DNA of 64,000 bases. Source: Roseovarius pacificus. GTDB lineage: Bacteria; Pseudomonadota; Alphaproteobacteria; Rhodobacterales; Rhodobacteraceae. A program made the position numbers and the translations under genes. The notes beneath the pieces were generated by a model. The model was not told where the DNA came from. It ran no database searches and saw only the letters and a program-made list of their open reading frames with translations. Where the stretch lies: the NCBI RefSeq assembly GCF_900142665.1, contig NZ_FRBR01000005.1, positions 186,001 to 250,000 of the forward strand, written 5' to 3'. Positions 7,682 to 16,391 of the stretch are shown in pieces (position 1 is the stretch's first letter; each line of letters opens with the position of its first letter).

Positions 7682-9081
7682 AACAACACCGCCGCCGCCA
7701 GCCCCAGAAAGGCGAAGAACCCGACCACATCGGTCACGGTGGTCACGAACGCCCCCGAGGCCAGCGCCGGATCAACGCCGATGCGTTCCAGTATGACCGG
7801 AATCACCGTCCCGGCCAGCCCGGCCACGACCAGATTGATCACCATGGCGGCACCGATCACGTAACCCAGTTCCGGCCCCCCGAACCACAGCACGCCGACC
7901 ACGCCCATCACCACGGCGAAGATCACCCCGTTCACCAGCCCCACCAGCACCTCGCGCCGGATGAAGCGCCACACGTTCGACCCGGTAAGGTCCTTGGTGG
8001 CGATGGCGCGCACCGCCACGGTCAGGCTCTGGGTGCCGGCATTGCCGCCCATCGACGCCACGATGGGCATCAGCACCGCCAGCGCCACCACCTGGGTGAT
8101 CGCCTCTTCGAACTGCGCGATCACCATCGAGGCCAGGATCGCCGTCACGAGGTTCACCGCCAGCCACGGGAACCGGCGGCGCGTGGTGTCGATCACCCGG
8201 TCGCTCAGCCGCCCCTCGCCGACACCGGCAAGGCGCAGGATGTCCTCTTCGTGTTCCTCGTCCAGAACCGCCATCGCGTCGTCGATGGTGATCACCCCGA
8301 CCAGGCGGTCGTCCTCGTCCACCACCGGGGCCGAGATCAGGTGATACTGGTTGAACGCATAGGCCACGTCCTCTTCGTCCTGCGTGACGGGAAAGACATG
8401 GAACGTCTCCTCCACCAGAGCGCTCAGCAACACCTCGCGCCGCGCCGCCATCAGCTTGCCCAGCGTGACGTTGCCCACCGGGCGCAGGCGCGGATCGACC
8501 AGGATGATGTGATAGAACTGCTCGGGCAGATCCTCCTGATTGCGCAGGTAATCAATGGCTTCGCCCACATTCCAGTGCTCGGGCGCCATTACCACTTCGC
8601 GCTGCATCAGGCGGCCGGCGGAATATTCCGGATAGGTCAGCGATTGCTGCACCGCGATCCTGTCGCCGGCCTCGAGCGCGCTCAGGATCGCCTCTTGCTC
8701 GTGATCCTCCAGATCCTCGACCAGATCGACCACATCGTCCGATTCCAGATCGCGCACCGCATCGGCCAGAACGTCGGGCGGCAACAGGCCGATCACCTCC
8801 TGGCGCAGCCCTTCGTCCAGTTCCGACAGCACGTCGCCATCGAAATCGCTGCCATAAAGCTCGATCAGGCGGCGCCGGTCAAAGGCGTTGATCTGTTCCA
8901 GAAGGTCGGCAACGTCCGCTGCATGCAGGCCGGACAATTCCCGCAGCAACAGGTCGTGATCGCCTATGTCGACTGCATAGATGATGCGCGCCACCGCCTG
9001 CGGGCTCAGCGAATACGCATCCTCTTCGCGCTCGGGCTCGCGTTCGGTATCGGGCTCTGCCTGATCGTCGTCTTCAGCCAT
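7678..9081 (-). CDS. mgtE: Magnesium transporter MgtE
   Basis: 467 residues from ATG 9081, preceded by GGAGGGG; a GTG four codons upstream is an alternative. Domain order: MgtE N domain (about 30-130), tandem CBS domains (about 130-255; HVFPVTQDEEDVAYAFNQY and LISAPVVDEDDRLVGVITID), connecting helix, then five TM helices from about residue 285. The pore motif region PIVASMGGNAGTQSLTV is intact. It is a Mg2+-selective channel gated by Mg2+ bound to the N/CBS domains. No Mg2+ riboswitch is evident in the 140 bp upstream region shared with the divergent guanine deaminase gene. Confidence 0.95.
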   Translation of the reverse strand: MAEDDDQAEPDTEREPEREEDAYSLSPQAVARIIYAVDIGDHDLLLRELSGLHAADVADLLEQINAFDRRRLIELYGSDFDGDVLSELDEGLRQEVIGLLPPDVLADAVRDLESDDVVDLVEDLEDHEQEAILSALEAGDRIAVQQSLTYPEYSAGRLMQREVVMAPEHWNVGEAIDYLRNQEDLPEQFYHIILVDPRLRPVGNVTLGKLMAARREVLLSALVEETFHVFPVTQDEEDVAYAFNQYHLISAPVVDEDDRLVGVITIDDAMAVLDEEHEEDILRLAGVGEGRLSDRVIDTTRRRFPWLAVNLVTAILASMVIAQFEEAITQVVALAVLMPIVASMGGNAGTQSLTVAVRAIATKDLTGSNVWRFIRREVLVGLVNGVIFAVVMGVVGVLWFGGPELGYVIGAAMVINLVVAGLAGTVIPVILERIGVDPALASGAFVTTVTDVVGFFAFLGLAAAVLL

Positions 9082-9222
9082 ATGCCCCTCCACTGTTACG
9101 CGCCATCGCGGCAGATTCTAGCAAGACCGCACATAATGACAATCGACTTGCGCGATTTACCCCGCGTTCATCGCCGCCTATCGTCAAGCCGATCACACGG
9201 CAACCGCAAAAGGCCCTTCCCG

Positions 9223-10509
9223 ATGCATGACGACACGATTCTCACCGGCACCGTCCTGTCGTTCACCGGCTCCCCGTTCGACGACGCCCCGGATCGCGCC
9301 GCGCAGTTGCACGAGGCCGTTCTGATCCGCGCCGGGCGCATCCATGCGCTTGGCCCGCTCGATACCCTCACGGCACAGGCGCCTGAGGCTGCGATCACCC
9401 GGCACGAGGGCTGCCTGATCTCGCCCGGCTTCATCGACGCCCATGCGCATTACCCGCAGACCGCGATCATCGCCAGTTGGGGCAAACGTCTGATCGACTG
9501 GCTGAACGGCTATACTTTCCCTGAGGAAATGCGCTTTGGCGATCCTGCCTATGCCGCCCTGATCGCCGAGCGCTATCTCGACCTGACGCTGGCAAACGGC
9601 ACCACCACAACCGCCAGCTACTGCACCTCGCACCCGCAAAGCGCCGAGTCCTTCTTTGCCGCCGCACAGGCGCGCGGCCTGCGGGCCGCGGCGGGCAAGA
9701 CCTGCATGGACCGCAATGCGCCCGCGGCCCTGTGCGATACCGCCCGAAGCGCGTATGACGACAGTGCCGCCCTGATCGCCCGCTGGCACGGGGTGGACCG
9801 GCTGCATTATGTCATCACGCCGCGCTTCGCGCCCACCTCCACGCCCGAACAGCTCGATGCGCTCGGCGCGCTTTGGGCCGAAAACCCCACCTGCCTGATG
9901 CAAACCCATCTCAGCGAACAGACCGAGGAAATCGAATGGGTGCGGCGGCTTTTCCCGCAATCGCGCGATTATCTCGATGTCTATGAAACCCACGGCCTTC
10001 TGGGGGAACGCGGCCTTTACGGCCATGCCATCCACCTGACAGAGCGCGAAACCGCCCGCCTGTCCGAAACCGGCGCCGCCCTCATTCATTGCCCCACCTC
10101 CAACACCTTCATCGGCTCGGGGCTGTTCGACATGGGCAGGCGCGTCGCCGAAGGGCAGCGGATCGGCCTTGCCACCGATACCGGCGGCGGCTCATCCTTT
10201 TCGATGCTGCGCACCATGGCGGCGGCTTATGAGATCGGCCAGTTGACCGGCACCGCCCTGCATCCCGCACAGCTGATCTGGCTGGCCACCGCCGGATCGG
10301 CCCGCGCGCTGCATATGCAGGATCACATCGGCACAATCGCACCGGGGATGGAGGCCGATCTGGTGGTGCTCGATCTCGCCTCGACCCCGGCCATCGCCCA
10401 ACGCCACGTCCGCGCCGAGGATATCTGGCAGGCGCTTTTTCCCACGATCATGATGGGGGACGACCGCGCGGTGAAACAGGTCTATGTCGCGGGGCGCGCA
10501 TTATCCTGA
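9223..10509 (+). CDS. guaD: Guanine deaminase
   Basis: 428 residues from ATG 9223; the frame is open for about 1 kb upstream but that part is antisense to mgtE. Amidohydrolase that hydrolyses guanine to xanthine and ammonia. Zinc ligands: SPGFIDAHAHYPQTAIIASW (HxH near residue 75), CLMQTHLSEQTEEIEW, YGHAIHLTERE, and ATDTGGGSSFSML for the conserved Asp. GKRLIDWLNGYTFPEE is characteristic of guanine deaminase rather than of other amidohydrolases. Cytosolic purine salvage/catabolism; no xanthine dehydrogenase genes are adjacent. Confidence 0.93.
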   Translation: MHDDTILTGTVLSFTGSPFDDAPDRAAQLHEAVLIRAGRIHALGPLDTLTAQAPEAAITRHEGCLISPGFIDAHAHYPQTAIIASWGKRLIDWLNGYTFPEEMRFGDPAYAALIAERYLDLTLANGTTTTASYCTSHPQSAESFFAAAQARGLRAAAGKTCMDRNAPAALCDTARSAYDDSAALIARWHGVDRLHYVITPRFAPTSTPEQLDALGALWAENPTCLMQTHLSEQTEEIEWVRRLFPQSRDYLDVYETHGLLGERGLYGHAIHLTERETARLSETGAALIHCPTSNTFIGSGLFDMGRRVAEGQRIGLATDTGGGSSFSMLRTMAAAYEIGQLTGTALHPAQLIWLATAGSARALHMQDHIGTIAPGMEADLVVLDLASTPAIAQRHVRAEDIWQALFPTIMMGDDRAVKQVYVAGRALS

Positions 10510-10615
10510 CCGGCTGACACCATTCCCTTCGGACAACAAGAGGGTCGCGCCCGACCCCGAGGGTGGGCGCGAACCGGATCGCAGGCGATCCGGGAAGGCA
10601 CCGGATCGACGCCGC

Positions 10616-11401
10616 TCAGATGCTCGCCAGCAACGCCAGTGCCGCCTCATGCTGCTCGCGCCCCGCCGCCGCCAGAACGCGCCCGCCCGCATGGGCCGGG
10701 CGGCCCTGCCAGTCGGTGACGATCCCGCCCGCGGCCTCGATCACCGCGATGGGGGCCTGAATGTCATAGGCCTGCAACCCGGCTTCGATCACAAGGTCGA
10801 TCTGGCCCGCGGCCAACAGGGCGTAGGCATAGCAATCCATGCCATAGCGCACCAGTTGCACCGCCCCGGCCACCCGGCCGAACGCTGCGCCCTCCTCGGG
10901 CGATCCGATCTCGGGGAAGGTGCTGAACAGGATCGACTGCGCCAGCGGGCGATCGCCGCGCGCCTTCAGCACCCGTTCGCCCTGCGGCCCGGTCAGCCGC
11001 GCCCGGCCCAGCCCGCCCTCGAACCGCTCCCCGATATAGGGCTGGTCGATCAGGCCATAGACGGGGCCGCTCGCGTCGCTCAGCGCGATCAGCACGCCCC
11101 ATGTGGGCGTGCCCGACAGGAACCCGCGCGTGCCGTCCACCGGGTCGATCACCCAGGTCAGGCCGCTGGTGCCGGGGCGCGCGCCGAATTCCTCGCCATA
11201 GAGGGCATCATCCGGGCGATGCGCCTCCAGCACGGCCAGAATCGCCCGCTCGGCAGCGCGATCCGCGGCCGTCACCGGGTCGAACCCGGAGTCCGCCTTG
11301 TTATCGGCGCTCAGATTGTCGGATCGGAAGTAAGGAAGAACAGCGGCCCGCGCCGCATCTGCCATGGCGTGGGCCGTTGTTACGATGCTGTCGATATCCA
11401 T
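10616..11401 (-). CDS. Inositol monophosphatase family protein, probable histidinol-phosphatase
   Basis: 261 residues from ATG 11401 (MDIDSIVTTAHAMADAARAA). Mg2+-dependent phosphatase of the IMPase fold: ALYGEEFG (metal-binding Glu), WVIDPVDGTRGFLSGTPTWG (DPxDGTxxF signature), and C-terminal YDIQAPIAVIEAAGGIVTDW (the WDxxA-like motif, here YDIQA). Length, TRGF rather than TTNF after the DG, and overall sequence are closest to the HisN-type histidinol-phosphate phosphatases of actinobacteria and alphaproteobacteria, so the likely role is the penultimate step of histidine synthesis. Other sugar-phosphate substrates cannot be excluded. Confidence 0.8.
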   Translation of the reverse strand: MDIDSIVTTAHAMADAARAAVLPYFRSDNLSADNKADSGFDPVTAADRAAERAILAVLEAHRPDDALYGEEFGARPGTSGLTWVIDPVDGTRGFLSGTPTWGVLIALSDASGPVYGLIDQPYIGERFEGGLGRARLTGPQGERVLKARGDRPLAQSILFSTFPEIGSPEEGAAFGRVAGAVQLVRYGMDCYAYALLAAGQIDLVIEAGLQAYDIQAPIAVIEAAGGIVTDWQGRPAHAGGRVLAAAGREQHEAALALLASI

Positions 11402-11465
11402 CTGCCGGGGCCACCCTCTGCCATGCCGCATGTCGCGTCATGGGTAGACCGCCCCGGCGTCAATC

Positions 11466-11837
11466 TCAAGCCACGTCGCTCAGCACCCGAGCCAGATCGA
11501 ACAGGCGGCGGCGCTGGTTTTCGGGGATCGCGTAATACGACCGCACCAGATCCAGCGCTTCCTTGTCCCCCAGCAGGTCCGCCGGCATGTTCTCGGCATC
11601 GCCGCCGGTGCTGCCTTCGGGTGCCAGACCTTCGAAGAAAAAGCTTACTTCGACGCCCAGCGCGTCCGCGATATCCCACAAGCGCGAGGCGCTGACGCGG
11701 TTCGCTCCTGTTTCGTACTTCTGAATTTGCTGAAATTTGATCCCGACATGTTCAGCCAGTTGTTGTTGCGTCATCCCCACAAGCCACCGGCGATGGCGAA
11801 TACGTTTTCCAACATGCACATCAACAGGGTGCGGCAT
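11466..11837 (-). CDS. XRE family transcriptional regulator
   Basis: 123 residues from ATG 11837 (MPHPVDVHVGKRIRHRRWLV). Helix-turn-helix Cro/C1 domain at residues about 9-65: VGMTQQQLAEHVGIKFQQIQ then KYETGANRVSASRLWDIADA, a sequence typical of a conserved alphaproteobacterial regulator subfamily. The C-terminal 50 residues (DLVRSYYAIPENQRRRLFDL) are a short helical tail. No ligand domain. A perfect 16-bp palindrome lies 60 bp upstream and may be its operator, implying autoregulation. The upstream in-frame ATGs run through that palindrome and are unlikely starts. Confidence 0.88.
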   Translation of the reverse strand: MPHPVDVHVGKRIRHRRWLVGMTQQQLAEHVGIKFQQIQKYETGANRVSASRLWDIADALGVEVSFFFEGLAPEGSTGGDAENMPADLLGDKEALDLVRSYYAIPENQRRRLFDLARVLSDVA

Positions 11838-12143
11838 GATCTTCCCTTCTCTATAATTGCTACAGAACGGTAAAAGAAACCACCAGTTACGATAATAAAT
11901 ATGATCATATTTGCACTGCATACCCCAACAGCGCGTTAGGGATGTTAGGCAGCACCCGGCAAAATTACAAGATTTTTCGCACCCCGAAAACGTGACGCGG
12001 CTATTTGCCCGACAATTTTAACGGGCACCTATCCTTTGGAAGTATACAGGTGGCGTGCCGCCCGTCAATTGACATGAAAAAGGCAATTCGGTTAACCATG
12101 TCAGACACTTGCACACCCATCAGCCAGACATCGGGGGCCTTTC
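11838..12143. other. Divergent intergenic region between XRE regulator and quinone oxidoreductase
   Basis: About 300 bp, AT-rich near the XRE start. Contains one perfect palindrome (see next entry). No RNA gene or small ORF with support was found. Confidence 0.5.
11897..11912. promoter_or_regulatory. Perfect 16-bp palindrome, candidate XRE operator
   Basis: AAATATGATCATATTT is its own reverse complement and lies in the AT-rich leader 60 bp before the XRE start. Cro/C1-type dimers bind such sites; assignment to this regulator is inference. Confidence 0.45.
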
Positions 12144-13106
12144 ATGCGCGCGTTCCACATCGAATCGGCGGGGGCCGAACCGGCCCTCTGCACCTTGCCC
12201 GACCCGGAACCGGGACCGGGTGAGTTGCGCCTGCGCATCGGGGCCTGCGGCCTGAATTTCGCCGATCTCCTGATGATGTCCGGCGACTATCAGGACACGC
12301 CCGAGGCCCCCTTTACCCTCGGGATGGAGGTGGCCGGCACCGTCGATGCGCTCGGCCCCGGCGTGGACGGCCCCGCCACCGGCACCCGTGTCGCGGTGTT
12401 CGCCGGACAGGGCGGGCTGGCCGAAATGGGCTGCTTTCCCGCCGAACGCGCCGTGCCCCTGCCTGACGCGATGTCCGATATCGACGCCGCCGCCTTCCAG
12501 ATCGCCTATGGCACCAGCCATGTCGCGCTGGCCCATACCGCGCGGCTGCAACCGGGCGAAACGCTTCTCGTGCTCGGGGCGGCGGGGGGCGTCGGCCTGA
12601 CGGCGGTGGAAATCGGCAAGGTGATGGGCGCGCGCGTGATCGCCTGCGCCCGCGGCGCGACCAAGCTGGCGGTGGCCGAACGCGCCGGGGCCGACCACCT
12701 GATCGACGCCGAAACGCAGGACATCCGCGCGGAATGCAAGCGCCTCGGCGGTGTCGACGTGGTCTACGATCCCGTGGGCGGCGATCAGTTCGAGGCCGCC
12801 TTTCGCGCCACCAACCCCGAAGGGCGCCTTCTGACCATCGGCTTTGCCAGCGGCAAGATGCCCCAAATCAAGCCCAATCACCTGCTGGTCAAGAATCTCA
12901 GCGTCATGGGGCTTTACTGGGGCGGGTTCCTGAAATTCCGCCCCTCGGTGGTGACGGACAGTCTCGCCACGCTCATGCGCTGGTACGAAGAGGGCAGGAT
13001 CAAACCCCATGTCAGCCACGTGCTGCCGCTTGAGCGCGTGAGCGAGGCGCTGGATCTGCTGCGCGCCCGCAAATCCACCGGCAAGGTGGTGGTCACGCCG
13101 CGTTGA
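12144..13106 (+). CDS. NADPH:quinone oxidoreductase family protein (zinc-independent MDR)
   Basis: 320 residues, medium-chain dehydrogenase/reductase fold. N-terminal GroES-like half (GACGLNFADLLMMSGDYQ, FTLGMEVAGTVDALGPGV), then the Rossmann domain with nucleotide motif VLGAAGGVGLTAVEIGKVMG (AxxGxxG) and DVVYDPVGGDQFEAAFRATN. Zinc ligands of alcohol dehydrogenases are missing, as in QOR/zeta-crystallin enzymes. The end FLKFRPSVVTDSLATLMRWY and GKVVVTPR is typical of the QorA-like group. It ends 14 bp inside the convergent LysR gene. Substrate (quinone or enoyl compound) is not determined. Confidence 0.88.
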   Translation: MRAFHIESAGAEPALCTLPDPEPGPGELRLRIGACGLNFADLLMMSGDYQDTPEAPFTLGMEVAGTVDALGPGVDGPATGTRVAVFAGQGGLAEMGCFPAERAVPLPDAMSDIDAAAFQIAYGTSHVALAHTARLQPGETLLVLGAAGGVGLTAVEIGKVMGARVIACARGATKLAVAERAGADHLIDAETQDIRAECKRLGGVDVVYDPVGGDQFEAAFRATNPEGRLLTIGFASGKMPQIKPNHLLVKNLSVMGLYWGGFLKFRPSVVTDSLATLMRWYEEGRIKPHVSHVLPLERVSEALDLLRARKSTGKVVVTPR

Positions 13107-13968
13107 CGCTGGTCACGGGCCGCACCGCGCCATAGCCCTTGCGCAGCATGTTGGCCAGTTCCTCCAGCAACTCGTCGCGCCCGCTCCGGGTATAGAGGTT
13201 GACTTTCTGCACCCCCAGGTCGGGCAGGGCCGCCCCCGGTGTGATCGCCTCCAGATGCGGCGGGATGCTCTCTTCCAGATAGGCCCCCACCGCCAGGTCG
13301 GCGCTTGTCAGGGCCTCGACCGCGCGGTCGTCATCGGAATCCACCGCCAGTTCCCAGTCGATCCCCGCCGCCTCCAACTTGCGCAGGACCAGCGGACGGA
13401 AAATGCAGTATTTGCAGAATGCCAGCCGCAAGGGCCGCTTTTTCCACGCCGCACCGTCCACCGCCCCGGTCCAGCGCAACTGCATCTCGCTCAGGGTCTC
13501 GCCCTCGGGGCCGACATTTTCCTCGGTGGTCAGGATCAGATCCAGTTCGCCCTTCTTCAGCCCTTCGAGCAACCTGACCGTGCTGGACGATTTCAGGTTG
13601 ACGCTCACCCGCGGAAAGGCCGTGTTGAACGATTTCAGAACCCGCGGGATCACCGGGTAAACGATGTCGTTGGGCACGCCCAGCACCAGTTCGCCCTCGA
13701 AGGTCTGCTCGGTCAGGCGGCCCACGGCCTCGTCGTTGAGTTCCAGAATGCGCCGCGCATAGCCCAGCAACTGCTCGCCCGAGGCGGTCAGCGTCACGCG
13801 CCGGTTGTTGCGGTCGAACAGGGACAGGCCCAGCAACTCTTCCAGCCGCTTGATCTGCATCGACACCGCCGATTGCGTCAGGTGCAGCATTCCGGCGGCC
13901 CGCGTGACACCGCCACAATCGGCCACCGCCACGAACGAGCGCAGGGTCGTTGTATCCAGATTTCTCAT
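13093..13968 (-). CDS. LysR family transcriptional regulator
   Basis: 291 residues. N-terminal winged helix (residues about 5-64): TTTLRSFVAVADCGGVTRAA, then GMLHLTQSAVSMQIKRLEEL and LSLFDRNNRRVTLTASGEQL. The C-terminal periplasmic-binding-protein-like effector domain starts around residue 90 (EGELVLGVPNDIVYPVIPRV). It is divergent from a DUF1127 gene with a LysR-type inverted repeat between them, a pairing I know from Rhodobacteraceae. Effector unknown. Its 3' end overlaps the quinone oxidoreductase by 14 bp. Confidence 0.92.
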   Translation of the reverse strand: MRNLDTTTLRSFVAVADCGGVTRAAGMLHLTQSAVSMQIKRLEELLGLSLFDRNNRRVTLTASGEQLLGYARRILELNDEAVGRLTEQTFEGELVLGVPNDIVYPVIPRVLKSFNTAFPRVSVNLKSSSTVRLLEGLKKGELDLILTTEENVGPEGETLSEMQLRWTGAVDGAAWKKRPLRLAFCKYCIFRPLVLRKLEAAGIDWELAVDSDDDRAVEALTSADLAVGAYLEESIPPHLEAITPGAALPDLGVQKVNLYTRSGRDELLEELANMLRKGYGAVRPVTSVNAA

Positions 13969-14000
13969 TCATCACCCATTTTGATGACCGAAACCACAAA

Positions 14001-14017
14001 CATTCGTTTTCCGAATG
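14001..14017. promoter_or_regulatory. LysR-type box between LysR and DUF1127 genes
   Basis: CATTCG (14001-14006) and CGAATG (14012-14017) form an inverted repeat; the core ATTC-N7-GAAT fits the LysR T-N11-A rule. It is 32 bp before the LysR start and 76 bp before the DUF1127 start, suited to control both. Confidence 0.55.
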
Positions 14018-14093
14018 CCCTTCTGTCCGGCATAACTATCACCATGCAAGATGAATGTCACTGAATACATCACGTTTACGAAAGAATATCGCT

Positions 14094-14309
14094 ATGGCTT
14101 ACCTGTCCGACCACCGCACCCGCCTTGCACTGCGCCCGCTGTCGCTGGCCCGCAAACTGCGCGCCGTTCTGGTGCTGCGCCGCCAGCGGCGGACATTGGC
14201 CCGGCTCGATGAAACCGCGCTGCGCGATATCGGCCTCTCCCGCAAGGCCGCACAGGCCGAGGCGCGCCGCCCCTTCTGGGACGTTCCCGACACCTGGCGC
14301 GAAAGCTGA
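14094..14309 (+). CDS. DUF1127 domain small basic protein
   Basis: 71 residues from ATG 14094 (MAYLSDHRTRLALRPLSLAR). The second half has the DUF1127 signature: RRTLARLDETALRDIGLSRK, followed by AAQAEARRPFWDVP. Such proteins are short, arginine-rich and often tied to stress and RNA or phosphate homeostasis in alphaproteobacteria; several have been studied as Arg-rich RNA-binding small proteins (family knowledge). The position opposite a LysR gene with a shared box suggests LysR control. Confidence 0.82.
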   Translation: MAYLSDHRTRLALRPLSLARKLRAVLVLRRQRRTLARLDETALRDIGLSRKAAQAEARRPFWDVPDTWRES

Positions 14310-14420
14310 CACCGCGTTGTACGATTTGCGACGGTAAAGCTTGAAATAGGCGCAAAGCTCACCGATATTGTCAGGCAAAGCCCGACAACGGGTTTGGTCT
14401 GACACTTATCGGAGGCTTTG

Positions 14421-15140
14421 ATGGCTGAATTTGATACAATCCGGACGGCGGCCGGCGCCCGTTCCGCCCAGATTGACCAGGGCCTGCGCGCCCATATGAA
14501 CAAGGTCTATGGCACCATGTCCATCGGCATGCTGCTGACCTTTGCCGCGGCCTGGGCCGTGGGCAACAACGCGGCGATGATGAACACCCTGTTCACCGGG
14601 TTCACCCGTTACATCGTCATGTTTGCCCCGCTGATCATGGTGTTCGCCTTCAGCGCGGCCATCAACCGCCTGTCGGCGGCCGGCGCGCAACTGTTCTTCT
14701 ACGCCTTTTCGGCGGTGATGGGCGTTTCGATCAGCTACATCTTCGTGGTCTTCACGGATTTCTCCATCGCGCAGGTCTTTCTGACCACCGCGATCGCCTT
14801 CGCGGGCCTGTCTCTGTGGGGTTACACCACGAAAAAGGACATTTCCGGCTGGGGCAGCTTCCTGATCATGGGTGTGATCGGCCTGATCGTGGCGTCGATC
14901 ATCAATATCTTCCTCGGCTCGCCCGCGATCATGTTCGCGATCTCGATCATCGGTGTGCTGATCTTTGCGGGTCTGACGGCCTATGACACGCAGGATATCA
15001 AGAACGAATACCTCGCCCACGCCCATCACGGCGACAGCGAATGGCTGGGCAAGTCCGCCATCATGGGCGCGCTGCGCCTCTACCTGGACTTCATCAACAT
15101 GTTCATGATGCTCCTGAACCTGCTGGGCCAGCGCGAGTAA
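14421..15140 (+). CDS. Bax inhibitor-1/YccA family membrane protein
   Basis: 239 residues from ATG 14421 with GGAGG at 14411-14415. Seven hydrophobic segments; family motifs include YGTMSIGMLLTFAAAWAVGN near the start, AFAGLSLWGYTTKKDISGWG, GVLIFAGLTAYDTQDIKN (the conserved TAYDTQ with pH-sensing Asp) and GALRLYLDFINMFMMLLNLL. Members are inner-membrane proteins with calcium-leak activity in characterised homologues. Monocistronic: a strong terminator follows. Confidence 0.92.
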   Translation: MAEFDTIRTAAGARSAQIDQGLRAHMNKVYGTMSIGMLLTFAAAWAVGNNAAMMNTLFTGFTRYIVMFAPLIMVFAFSAAINRLSAAGAQLFFYAFSAVMGVSISYIFVVFTDFSIAQVFLTTAIAFAGLSLWGYTTKKDISGWGSFLIMGVIGLIVASIINIFLGSPAIMFAISIIGVLIFAGLTAYDTQDIKNEYLAHAHHGDSEWLGKSAIMGALRLYLDFINMFMMLLNLLGQRE

Positions 15141-15163
15141 TCGCGCCCCATACCGACAACGCC

Positions 15164-15197
15164 AAAGGGCCGGTCACATCGACCGGCCCTTTTCTTT
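15164..15197 (+). terminator. Rho-independent terminator of the BI-1 gene
   Basis: Perfect 12-bp stem AAAGGGCCGGTC (15164-15175) and GACCGGCCCTTT (15181-15192), 5-base loop ACATC, followed by TCTTTT. Confidence 0.92.
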
Positions 15198-15561
15198 TGC
15201 GCCATATGCTCCGGCGCGTCCGGTGAAAACGGCGGCACGGAGTTCGTCCCGTCCGTGCACGTTCGCGGTGCGAAACGGGAGCGGATGGCCGGGTGGAATG
15301 AAGCGGACATTGCCTGAGCCGTGCAACGAAGCTGACGTTCAGCCATGCACAAGAGGAGCCACTTTGGACCGGCCTTTCGAAGGACGACCGCTTGGCGAAA
15401 TGTCTGACAGTCGCGTATCTGTTCCGTTTTTCCCGACCATCTGACAACCGAGCGTCGTGTGGATGGCGAGAATTGCGGGCAAGCCGAACCGGGGTGCGGT
15501 GGCACCCGAAGAAGGCAATTGCCCTGACGCTCGACAGCCCGTGGCGGCGTTGCGCCTGACC
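15198..15561. other. Intergenic region containing a repeat copy
   Basis: About 360 bp between the BI-1 terminator and the 3' end of the SDR gene. No supported gene; several overlapping open frames here are arginine/serine-rich and look like chance. The right end carries repeat copy 2. I have an impression of similar sequence (around 15320-15400, AGGAGCCACTTTGGACCGGC) in other roseobacter intergenic regions, which I cannot verify. Confidence 0.5.
15477..15546 (-). repeat. Dispersed degenerate repeat, copy 2 (inverted)
   Basis: Reverse complement matches 5573-5643 over about 70 bp with roughly ten mismatches or indels. It begins 16 bp beyond the SDR stop codon. See copy 1. Confidence 0.6.
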
Positions 15562-16365
15562 TCAGTTCGATTCTTCCCAGGGGACGCCGCCGGTGTAGCT
15601 GCGATAGATCGTGGCCGCCTGCCAGCCCGCGTCGACCGGAAGCAGCACCCCGGTGATGGCGCGGGCGGCGTCGGAGCACAGGAAGGCGGCGGCGTTGGCG
15701 ATGTCGTCGGGCAGGACATAGGTGGTCAGCGCCCCGGCCTTGCGGATGGCTTCGCCGTCGCGCAGGCCCTCGGCGATGCGCTGTTTCAGGGTGTCGCTCA
15801 GAACATAGGTGGGGGCGACGCAGTTCACCCGGATATCGAACCGTCCGAGTTCGACCGACAGGATCTGGGTCAGGCGTGTGATGGCGGTTTTGCCGGGGCT
15901 GTAGGCGGGCAGGGGAAAGGCCCCCATGCCGGTGATCGATCCGAGCGTGACGATTGCGCCCTTGCGGCGATCCTGCATGGCGCGGGCAAAGGCGCGCACC
16001 GCGTAGACCGTGCCGTGATAGTTCACGTCCCAGACCTGACGGTGACGGTCGAGATCCATGTCCATCAGGGTTTCGGTATTGCTGATGATTCCTGCCGATG
16101 TGACCAGGGTTTCGACCGGGCCATGTTCGGCCTCGACCCGGTCGGCAAGGGCGCTGAGGGCTTCGGCGTCGGTCACGTCGCAGGCGATGCCGGTGGCGTC
16201 GATGCCCGAGGCTTTCAGGCCGTTTACGGCCTGTTCCAGCGCCTCCTCGTTGCGATCCAGCAATACGATCCGGCCATGATCTGCCGCCATGCGTCTGGCG
16301 CAGGCCAGGCCGATACCGGCACCGCCGCCGGTGACCACCAGTACGTTTTCTGCCGTCGTTGTCAT
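15562..16365 (-). CDS. SDR family NAD(P)-dependent oxidoreductase
   Basis: 267 residues from ATG 16365, which follows GGAGAAGAGCAAG; an ATG ten codons upstream overlaps the lipB stop (ATGA) and is the alternative. Classical short-chain dehydrogenase: cofactor loop VTGGGAGIGLACARR, CDVTDAE, NAG-like segment VTSAGIISN, catalytic Ser in TLGSITGMGAF and the YxxxK pair in AYSPGKTAI. VNCVAPTYVLSDT and LLPVDAGWQAATIYRSY complete the fold. D/E usage after the second strand (LLDRNEEAL) suggests NAD. It lies directly downstream of lipB; substrate unknown. Confidence 0.88.
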   Translation of the reverse strand: MTTTAENVLVVTGGGAGIGLACARRMAADHGRIVLLDRNEEALEQAVNGLKASGIDATGIACDVTDAEALSALADRVEAEHGPVETLVTSAGIISNTETLMDMDLDRHRQVWDVNYHGTVYAVRAFARAMQDRRKGAIVTLGSITGMGAFPLPAYSPGKTAITRLTQILSVELGRFDIRVNCVAPTYVLSDTLKQRIAEGLRDGEAIRKAGALTTYVLPDDIANAAAFLCSDAARAITGVLLPVDAGWQAATIYRSYTGGVPWEESN

Positions 16366-16391
16366 CTTGCTCTTCTCCGTCGTGTTTCTGA

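Noticed and set aside
8251..9222. N-terminal extension of guanine deaminase
   Set aside because: The upstream part is antisense to mgtE and has no homology; the family start is MHDDT at 9223.
9082..9222. Magnesium riboswitch before mgtE
   Set aside because: The 140-bp region shows no M-box or mgtA-type structure that I can recognise.
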